A stretch of 11,485 bases of DNA, taken from assembly GCA_026770585.1 (NCBI GenBank), contig MU646703.1, positions 85,683 to 97,167 of the forward strand, read 5' to 3'. Below, piece after piece: positions 6,643 through 11,485 of this stretch. The translations under genes were made by a program, and so were the position numbers. This stretch comes from Baffinella frigidus (Eukaryota; Cryptophyceae; Cryptomonadales; Baffinellaceae). The notes under the pieces were generated by a model, which did no database searches, was not told where the DNA came from, and saw only the letters and a list, made by a program, of their open reading frames with translations. How positions within the stretch are numbered: the stretch's first letter is position 1; each line of letters opens with the position of its first letter.

Positions 6643-6686
6643 CGGCCATCGCGCTCGCGATGCTGGTGGCCTCCGCCGCCCTCCCC
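6597..6686 (+). CDS. Exon 1: signal peptide
   Basis: Thirty codons from ATG 6597 encode a signal peptide (MEQRGLRSAGLV, then a 15-residue hydrophobic core). The exon end at CCC/gttcaa was chosen because it is phase 0, as the next exon requires. The alternative start is ATG 6431, which encodes MGLLWWCSVCSCAALALLQF, also hydrophobic, but that frame stops at about 6557 and would need a different splice. Confidence 0.55.
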
Positions 6687-9600
6687 GTTCAACAGCCACC
6701 CCCCCGGCTTCGTCCTAATCGTATCGCTGTCCTCTCTCCTGTCGTTCTCCTCCCCCCACCCCCCCATGTCCGTCGCAACACTGGGCTGACGTCGCGCCCC
6801 TTCCCTCCAACGGCAGGCCGGCGCGCTGCTGATCCACGCGCCCCGCGCGCCCGCCGCGCTGACGGAGCAGTCGCTGAGCGCCCAGACCGCGTCGCTCCAG
6901 CTGGCCACGAACAAGGCGAGCGTGGCGGCGGGGGACGCGACGGTGGTGGTGGCGGATGTTGCGAAGAGCATCCTGCATTCGGCGCGCGAGAAGATCGTGG
7001 CGCTTAAGAAGGTGGGTTTAATTGGTTGAGGGTTTAGGTCTGGGTTTCGTGTGTAAGAAAGTGGGGTTAGGGTTTGAGGGAGAGAGTGTATGGACTAGGG
7101 TCTAGCGTCTAGCGTCTTGACGTTTAGGAATTGTATGGGTCAGGGTCTAGCATCTAGGGTGGGTCTAATTAATAATGGAGAGATTGTCTCAGTTAGGATC
7201 TAGGGTTTAGGGTTCGTGTTTTGGGTCTAGGGTTTAGGGCTCGCGGTGTAGAGTTCAGGATTCAGGGCTGCCAGTGCCCCCCCTGCTGTCTGGGGGTGGG
7301 GAGGGCTGCTTTCAGGAGACATCTGCCCCCTCACAGCGTTTTTATGAGCGAGGTAGAGCGCGTTTCGCATCTGGTGGGCCCGAAAAAGGGGAAGTTCAAG
7401 CGTTGGTGCGTTGGTGCTTTTATTTACACTCACATCGAAGGCCACAGCCCAGCTCACTCTTGAGGAGTTGGGAGTAATCTACAAATGAGCAGGTGAGGGG
7501 AGGTGAGCCGGTCGGTGGAGGTTGGGAGGGGGAAGTGGTTATTTTTAAAATCCTACACCCTGAACCCCAAACCCCAAACCCTAACCCCTAAACCGTAACG
7601 TAGGTGGCGGCAAAGCACGCGGCGACCGCGGCGGCAACCAAGGTCACGGCGAAGCACGCGGCACACCGCGTGGAAAAGCTCGACGATTTTCTGCGTGGAA
7701 AAGCGGTTTTCTGCTGGACTAACTCATGGCCCGTAACCTTACGTTAGTAACACACAACCCGTAACCTTACTCCCTCACCGTTCTCAACCCTAACCCCTCC
7801 TCTCTACAACCAACAGGTCACGGCGAAGCACGTGGCACACCGTGTGGAGAAACTCGACGGGTTCCCGCTGGAGTCCAGCTAGGTCGTGGAGATTAGACTA
7901 ATCTCCACGACCCTAAACCCTCTTTCCCCCGACCAACGCAGGTGGCAGCGAAGCATGCGGCAACGACGAAGCACGCGGCACACCGCGTGGAGAAGCTCGA
8001 CGGGTTCCTGCTGGACCAACCCACAACCTCACTCACCCCCAAACTCCACAACCTAACCCCAACCCCTCCGCGAGCTGAGGCGCTTCCCTCGAAGCAACAG
8101 GTGGAAGCGAAGCATGCGGCGACGACGAAGCACGCAGCACACCGCGTGGAAAAGCTCGACGGGCTCGTGCTGGTCTAACCCACAACCCCCAACCTTACTC
8201 TCTCACCGTCCTCAACCCTAACCCCCCGTCCCCCCCTCGGAACCAACAGGTGAAAGCGAAGCATGCGGCGACGACGAAGCACGCAGCACACCGCGTGGAG
8301 AAGCTCGACGGGTTCGTACTGGACGCGCACGCGAGCGCCGCGCTCACCGGGGCGAAGAAAGGGCATTCTGCGCAGGTCCAGACAAGCCTCCCTCTCCCAT
8401 TTTCGTGGAAATTTGACCAGTGTGGGGGTTCTTCCCTGGTGCGAACCCTGCTCCGGTTAGTCAACACCAGTTAGGACGCTCGACGGGTCCGTGCTTGATG
8501 CGCACGCCCTCACCGGGGCGAAGAAGGGGCATTCCGCCCAGGTCCGCACACCCTAAACCCTACACCCTCGTTTGCTGTCTAAACCTCAACCTTCAACCCG
8601 AAACCCTGGACCCGAAACCCAGGTCCTAACACAAGACTCTGAAACCCCGCACGACTCTGAATCCCCAAGCCGCACGCCCCCCCAAAAAAACTCGACCCCA
8701 AGCCCTGAGCCCGAAAACCATAATGGTGGAGGGTGGAGGGTGAACGGTGCAGGGTGTAGAAGGGTTCGTGATTTTTACATCAAGGTGTAGGGTGTGGGGT
8801 GAAGGGTGTAGGGTGTAGGGTGAAGGGTGAAGGGTGTAGGGTGTGGGGTGAAGGGTGTAGGGTGTGGGGTGAACGGTAGGGTGTGGGGTGAACGGTAGGG
8901 TGTGGGGTGAAGGGTGTAGGGTGTGGGGTGAAGGGTGAAGGGTGTAGGGTGAAGGGTGTAGGGTGTAGGGTGTAGGGTGAAGGGTGAAGGGTGTAGGGTG
9001 TGGGGTGAGGGGTGTAGGGTGTGGAAGGGTTCGTGCTGGACACGCACGCGAGCGCCGCGCTCACCGGGGCGAAGAAAGGGCCGTCCGCCCAGGTCCGCAC
9101 ACCCTAAACCCTACGCCCTCGTTCGCTGTCTGAACCTCAACCTTCAACCCGAAACCCTGGACCCGAAACCCTAAACCCTACACCCTCTCCCGTGTTCGCG
9201 GTCCACAAACCCTAAACCCCAGCCCTTAAACTCCCAAACCTTTGACCCTAAACCCTAATTCCTAAACCCCCAATCCCTGTTCCCTCATCCCAACCCCCAC
9301 AAACCCCAAACCACAAATCCCAAACCCCAAACCCGAATCCGACAGGCGGCGCTCGCGGCGGCGATGAAGCCTGCGGGCAAGGGGGGAAAGACGCCCACCA
9401 GCTCGCTGCTCAAGCGCATGCCCGGGTGCGATATCAACCCTAATTGAATTCTTGAAGGCGCCAGGCTGTTTTGGAGCGTTCTGGATTGGTCTAGAGCTTT
9501 CTGGATGTGTCGTGGCTGCTCAAGCGCATGCCCGGGTATGATATAACGCAACAGAACATTCTAGAGCTTTCTGAATTGGTCTGGAGCTTTCTGGATGTGT

Positions 9601-10959
9601 CTAGAGCGGAGGCGCTGCTGCGAGTGCCAGGATGCGAACGAATGAGAGCGTCTACGAACGAGAGAGTCGCCATATCTAATCCGGGCAGGGTTTGTACTTT
9701 GAATCCGAGGAAATTCTGAGGGTTTTAACCCCCCCACCCCCCACCACCCACCCAGGTACGTGACCAAGGCGAACAAGAAACTTGCGAAGGTAGTGAACCT
9801 CGAGGAAGGCATCGCGCAGCACAAGTTCACGACGCGCTCGCTGGTCGCGGCGGTCGAGAAGGCCCAGGCCCAGCAGGAGGCGGTGCGGGACCCTACACCC
9901 CATACCCCACACCCTACATCCTACACCCTACATACACCCTACACCCTACGCCCTACGTCCTGCGCCCTACTTCCGAAATCATTTCCCCTAGTTCCGAAAT
10001 GCTAGACCCTGCGCGGTGCCCTCCTGGAGTCCTGGAGGAGGGGATCGCGCAGCACAAGTTCACAACGCGCTCGCTAGTCGCGGCGGTCGAGAAGGCCCAG
10101 GCCAAGCAGGAGGCGGTAAACCCTAAAATCTAAACCCTACACCCTACACCCTACACCCTACACCCTACACCCTACACCCTGCACCCCACACCCTACACCC
10201 TACACCCTACACCCTCCACCCTCCACCCTAATTCCCAAATCGTAGACCCCAATTCCGAAATCCGAAAACTGAGACTCTAACAAAAACAGAAACCCAAATC
10301 TCAAAAACAGACGACTGACCCTCCTTCGAACCCTGCCTCAACCCTAAACACCCTAAACCCTAAACCCTAACCCCTCACCCCCCCCTCCCCGCGCAGGAGC
10401 TTTCGTCAGGCCTACGCGACCAGACGGACGATCTCATCATTGCGAAAATCAACCAGGTTCATGCCTGCACCCTGAACCCTCTTTGCTAAGAACGTATGCG
10501 CCTCAAACCCTAAACTCTAAACCCCAAACCCCTGACCAAGAACCCTTAACCCTGAAAAATGAAAAATAAAGGAAAACGAAACCCTAACCCTAACCCCGAC
10601 ACGTAAACCCTAACCCTAATCCCTACGCTGCGGTCGAAAAAGTCACTGGACACGCAGCAGTACCACTCGAAGCTGGAAATGGGACTCTTTCTGAAACGTG
10701 ATTGCGTTGACTATTTCTGAAATGTGGTTTCTGAAATGTGGTTGTGTGTCCTCGAGGGTTTCCTAACCCCCATTGTAAAATTAAAAGTATTTTTTAAAGT
10801 CGGTTTATATATATATATTTAAAGTAGTAGGCTCATGTACCCTTAACAAATACATGATATGAAACCCTTCCTACAGCTGCGCTCGAAGAAGGCGCCGGAC
10901 ACGCAGCAGTACGTCATGTCCAACTCGCTCACGGGCGTGGAGAAGAAGGCGCTGAAAAG
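6597..10959 (+). CDS. Secreted Ala/Lys/Gln-rich helical protein, spliced, 3'-partial (seven exons)
   Basis: Exons 6597-6686, 6817-7011, 8250-8375, 9346-9425, 9756-9882, 10397-10456 and 10877-10959 join in consistent phase into about 253 codons with no stop. Residues 1-30 form a typical signal peptide: Arg7 in the n-region, a hydrophobic core AMTAIALAMLVASA, and a likely Ala-X-Ala cleavage. The rest is rich in Ala, Lys, Gln and Glu with almost no aromatic residues or cysteine, as in long helices or coiled coil. Examples are LTEQSLSAQTASLQLAT (46-62), HAAHRVEKLDGF (106-117), LVAAVEKAQAQQEA (193-206) and DQTDDLIIAKINQ (214-226). I recognise no domain. A surface, cell-wall or extracellular structural role is only a guess. 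The last intron begins with gttatt and coding continues beyond the window. Introns consist mainly of CCCTAAA-like repeat with broken exon copies. The first donor (gttcaa) is weak, and other phase-0 GTs at 6729, 6741 and 6744 are possible. Confidence 0.6.
6817..7011 (+). CDS. Exon 2 of the secreted-protein gene
   Basis: Sixty-five codons lie between the acceptor ccaacggcag and the donor AAGAAG/gtgggt, phase 0 at both ends. The peptide begins AGALLIHAPRAPAAL and ends SAREKIVALKK. It is over 65 percent GC with a strong third-position G/C bias, unlike the introns around it. The middle is a predicted amphipathic helix. Confidence 0.7.
7012..7603 (+). other. Intron 2 start: repeat-bearing, possible small unlisted exon
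   Basis: This stretch starts with G-rich TTTAGGG-like repeat (about 7012-7265) and ends with C-rich repeat (about 7550-7600). The middle (7266-7550) is non-repetitive. An AG at about 7336 followed by sequence reading VFMSEVERVSHLVGPKKGKF could be a further small exon, but I see no decisive donor or phase, so it is left out of the gene model. Confidence 0.4.
7604..7730 (+). pseudogene. Partial exon 3 copy a
   Basis: After a taacgtag acceptor it reads VAAKHAATAAATK, then VTAKHAAHRVEKLDDF. Two starting motifs are fused head to tail, and there is an internal slip in which cgtggaaaagc is repeated. The last 17 codons of the intact exon are missing and no CAG/GT donor is present. Confidence 0.55.
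7817..7882 (+). pseudogene. Partial exon 3 copy b with in-frame stop
   Basis: After ccaacag it reads VTAKHVAHRVEKLDGF and then LESS followed by TAG. It lacks the HAATTK repeat and the 3' half. The stop falls at the edge of a perfect palindrome (7882-7912). Confidence 0.55.
7882..7912. repeat. Perfect 31-bp palindrome in intron 2
   Basis: ggtcgtggagattag and ctaatctccacgacc flank a single A. It starts at the end of exon 3 copy b. Confidence 0.9.
7942..8019 (+). pseudogene. Partial exon 3 copy c
   Basis: After the acceptor ccaacgcag it reads VAAKHAATTKHAAHRVEKLD then GFLLD, in the same phase as the intact exon. It then runs into CCCTAAA-like intron sequence with no donor at the expected place. 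Confidence 0.55.
8101..8178 (+). pseudogene. Partial exon 3 copy d with in-frame stop
   Basis: After gaagcaacag it reads VEAKHAATTKHAAHRVEKLD then GLVLV and TAA. It is the closest neighbour of the intact exon, which starts 149 bp downstream, and matches it for the first 23 codons or so. Confidence 0.55.
8250..8375 (+). CDS. Exon 3 of the secreted-protein gene (only intact copy)
   Basis: Forty-two codons lie between the acceptor aaccaacag and the donor GCGCAG/gtccag, phase 0 at both ends. The peptide starts VKAKHAATTKHAAHRVEKLD and ends LTGAKKGHSAQ. Four copies of its first 25 or so codons precede it and two copies of its last 20 or so follow. Both exon borders read CAG/GT, so the acceptor is itself followed by GT. 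Confidence 0.65.
8478..8541 (+). pseudogene. 3'-half copy of exon 3 (f)
   Basis: It reads LDGSVLDAHALTGAKKGHSA and ends at the donor GCCCAG/gtccgc. Nine bases are deleted in frame (residues SAA) against the intact exon. The 5' half is absent. The donor is intact, so it could act as an alternative 5' splice site only if an acceptor existed upstream (ttag at about 8474). Confidence 0.5.
8724..9024 (+). repeat. G-rich minisatellite (GGGTGTA/GGGTGAA/GGGTGTG units)
   Basis: Seven-base units with variable last bases run for about 300 bp. The plus strand is G-rich here although both sides are C-rich. The phrase gaagggttcgtg, which continues into an exon 3 fragment, occurs both inside (8759) and at the right end (9024). 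Confidence 0.85.
9025..9092 (+). pseudogene. 3'-half copy of exon 3 (g)
   Basis: It reads GFVLDTHASAALTGAKKGPS then AQ, ending at GCCCAG/gtccgc. The 5' side is replaced by a G-rich minisatellite. The copy and the roughly 80 bp after it are nearly identical to 8480-8622, so exon end and intron start were duplicated together. Confidence 0.55.
9093..9345 (+). repeat. CCCTAAA-like intron 3 sequence
   Basis: Degenerate units (ccctaaaccc, cccaaacccc) fill the stretch before exon 4. The first 80 bases duplicate 8542-8622. Confidence 0.7.
9346..9425 (+). CDS. Exon 4 of the secreted-protein gene
   Basis: Eighty bases lie between the acceptor aatccgacag and the donor CCCGG/gtgcga (phase 0 in, phase 2 out). 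The peptide AALAAAMKPAGKGGKTPTSS is followed by LLKRMP, with a Gly codon split across the intron. The Gly/Lys/Pro-rich stretch is probably a flexible basic linker. Confidence 0.6.
9516..9535 (+). pseudogene. 3'-end copy of exon 4
   Basis: It repeats the last 20 bases of exon 4 (LLKRMPG) with its donor, here cccgg/gtatga instead of gtgcga. It lies in a tandem duplication of about 100 bp in which ctagagctttctggatgtgt-like sequence also recurs (about 9491 and 9580). Confidence 0.55.
9756..9882 (+). CDS. Exon 5 of the secreted-protein gene
   Basis: One base completes the split Gly codon, then 42 codons run to GAGGCG before the donor gtgcgg. The peptide includes YVTKANKKLAKVVNLEEG and LVAAVEKAQAQQEA and should be helical. 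The acceptor follows a run of C-rich sequence ending cacccag. The first exon bases GTACGTG look like a donor, so the acceptor/exon border is CAG/GT. Confidence 0.65.
9889..9960 (+). repeat. CCCTACA-like repeat after exon 5
   Basis: Units ccctaca and ccctaca-like begin within ten bases of the exon 5 donor and continue to about 9960. Confidence 0.75.
10032..10115 (+). pseudogene. 3'-part copy of exon 5
   Basis: It reads LEEGIAQHKFTTRSLVAAVE then KAQAKQEA and ends at a donor, gtaaac, that fits the consensus better than that of exon 5 (gtgcgg). The first 15 or so codons and an acceptor are missing. It is strongly conserved, with one amino-acid difference, so the duplication is recent or the sequence is maintained. 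Confidence 0.5.
10123..10230 (+). repeat. CCCTACA tandem array
   Basis: A near-perfect run of seven-base ccctaca units with a few variants (ccctgca, cccaca, ccctcca). It follows the copy of exon 5 as the array at 9889 follows exon 5 itself. Confidence 0.9.
10331..10395 (+). repeat. CCCTAAA repeat and C tract before exon 6
   Basis: ccctaaaccctaaacccta, then a C/T-rich run, end at the gcgcag acceptor of exon 6. It probably supplies the pyrimidine tract. Confidence 0.75.
10397..10456 (+). CDS. Exon 6 of the secreted-protein gene
   Basis: Twenty codons lie between the acceptor ccgcgcag and the donor AACCAG/gttcat, phase 0 at both ends. The peptide is ELSSGLRDQTDDLIIAKINQ. The C-rich repeat upstream (CCCTAAACCC and CCCTAACCCC) would serve as pyrimidine tract. 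No copies of this exon are visible. Confidence 0.6.
10457..10876 (+). other. Intron 6: telomere-like repeat, AT-rich part, exon copy
   Basis: The first 170 bases are CCCTAAA-like. An exon 7 fragment follows at 10628, then tttctgaaatgtgg repeated in tandem (about 10710-10742). An AT-rich stretch with a (TA)n run at about 10806-10818 lies before the acceptor of exon 7. Confidence 0.6.
10628..10663 (+). pseudogene. 5'-end copy of exon 7 with lost acceptor
   Basis: It reads LRSKKSLDTQQY, as exon 7 does at its start, then diverges. The acceptor region is cctacg instead of cctacag, so the AG is gone. It lies upstream of the intact exon. Confidence 0.55.
10877..10959 (+). CDS. Exon 7 of the secreted-protein gene
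   Basis: Eighty-three bases lie between the acceptor ttcctacag and the donor AAAAG/gttatt (phase 0 in, phase 2 out). The peptide is LRSKKAPDTQQYVMSNSLTG followed by VEKKALK. Partial copies lie on both sides: the 5' end at 10628 and the 3' end at 11065. The next exon is beyond the window. Confidence 0.6.
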
Positions 10960-11064
10960 GTTATTTACTCGAAACCCGAAACCCGGAACTCGAAACACGA
11001 AACCCTGCTCACACCCACCCGGCGTCGGCCCTGGACCCTAAACCCTGAACCACCCATCCCTGAG

Positions 11065-11114
11065 TACGTCATGTCCAACTCGCTGACGGGCGTCGAGAAG
11101 AAGGCGCTGAAAAG
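11065..11114 (+). pseudogene. 3'-end copy of exon 7
   Basis: It reads YVMSNSLTGVEKKALK and ends at AAAAG/gttatt. The next 40 or so bases of intron also match those after exon 7. There is no acceptor on its 5' side (ccctgag/TACGTC could be used but would skip ten codons). Confidence 0.55.
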
Positions 11115-11485
11115 GTTATTTACTCGAAACCCGAAACCCGGAACTCGAAACCCGAAACCCGAAACCCTGATCCCCGTAAATCATCAACCCTAAACCCCGA
11201 CCACACCCACCCGGCGTCGGCCCTGCACCCTGAACCCCGAACCCCGAACCCTGGACCCTGAACCCTGAACCCTAACCCCTGACCCCTAACCCCTGACCCC
11301 TAACCCCCACCCCCCTAACCCCCACCCCGAACCCCAAATTCCAAATGCCCTAAACCCCACCCACCCACACCAGCCCCGAATCCTCACCCACGAGAAAACC
11401 CTCCTAAACTCTAACTCTTAGCCCCAAAACCCTAACCCCAAAAACCCAAAACCACCCCGAATGCGGGCGCGGGGGGTACCATCCT
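11115..11485 (+). repeat. Degenerate CCCGAAA/CCCTAAA/CCCTGAA repeats to the window end
   Basis: Intron 7 continues as C-rich heptamer-like units of several kinds (cccgaaa, ccctgaa, cccctga). I found no convincing exon here. Confidence 0.75.

Noticed and set aside
6423-6971. Minus-strand open frame of 182 codons
   Set aside because: It is the shadow of exons 1 and 2 of the secreted-protein gene, whose frame has splice borders and a signal peptide.
7336-7410. Additional exon in intron 2 (MSEVERVSHLVGPKKGKF)
   Set aside because: An acceptor-like AG exists, but frame and donor are undecided and exon 2 joins exon 3 in phase without it.
7942-8178. Exon 3 copies c and d as mutually exclusive exons
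   Set aside because: They keep acceptor and phase but lack a donor where the intact exon has one, and copy d reads into a stop. Kept as broken copies.
7604-8375. CRISPR-like array of repeats and spacers
   Set aside because: Repeat units are coding, carry splice acceptors, vary in length and are spaced by related intron sequence; the setting is eukaryotic.
8775-9100. Minus-strand frames made of TPYTLHPTP-like repeats
   Set aside because: They are translations of the G-rich seven-base minisatellite, which stays open in several frames.
1-11485. tRNA or rRNA genes
   Set aside because: I found no T-loop/A-box pair or conserved rRNA segment on either strand by eye.

Overview
The window is nuclear DNA of a eukaryote, most likely a unicellular alga or other protist. 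The signs are short GC-rich exons with GT..AG borders, a perfect interstitial run of the TTTAGGG telomere-type repeat, and long stretches of degenerate CCCTAAA-like repeat. There is no bacterial-style gene packing. I cannot name the species; several protist and algal lineages and plants use TTTAGGG.

I read two divergently transcribed, spliced genes that share a GC- and pyrimidine-rich intergenic region of about 0.6 kb (5969-6596). The minus-strand gene starts near 5968 and leaves the left edge. Three exons (5849-5968, 2875-2961, 152-277) join in phase 0 and give a 111-residue N-terminal part of an EF-hand-like protein. The plus-strand gene starts near 6597 and leaves the right edge. Seven exons (6597-6686, 6817-7011, 8250-8375, 9346-9425, 9756-9882, 10397-10456, 10877-10959) join without a stop. 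They encode a signal peptide followed by an Ala/Lys/Gln-rich, probably helical secreted protein that I do not recognise. All exon models rest on reading frame, splice dinucleotides, phase agreement and internal repeat comparison, not on transcripts.

The introns are the remarkable part. Those of the minus-strand gene (about 2.6 and 2.9 kb) are packed with fold-back (MITE-like) elements, dispersed repeats, a TTTAGGG array enclosed in a perfect 31-bp inverted repeat, and broken copies of the gene's own exons. Those of the plus-strand gene are built largely of CCCTAAA/CCCTACA-like repeats, again with broken exon copies. In both genes the copies mostly follow one rule: fragments carrying an exon's 5' end and acceptor lie upstream of the intact exon, and fragments carrying its 3' end and donor lie downstream. 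This is what repeated tandem duplication of intron-exon junctions would leave.

Layout: 1-290 EF-hand exon 3 and a copy of its end; 290-2640 intron 2 of the minus gene, with at least six fold-back elements and the telomere-type hairpin; 2640-3425 exon 2 and copies in telomere-like repeat; 3425-5850 intron 1 with mobile elements and a split exon copy; 5850-5970 exon 1; 5970-6600 shared promoter region; 6600-11485 secreted-protein gene. I saw no rRNA, tRNA, CRISPR or transposase gene.
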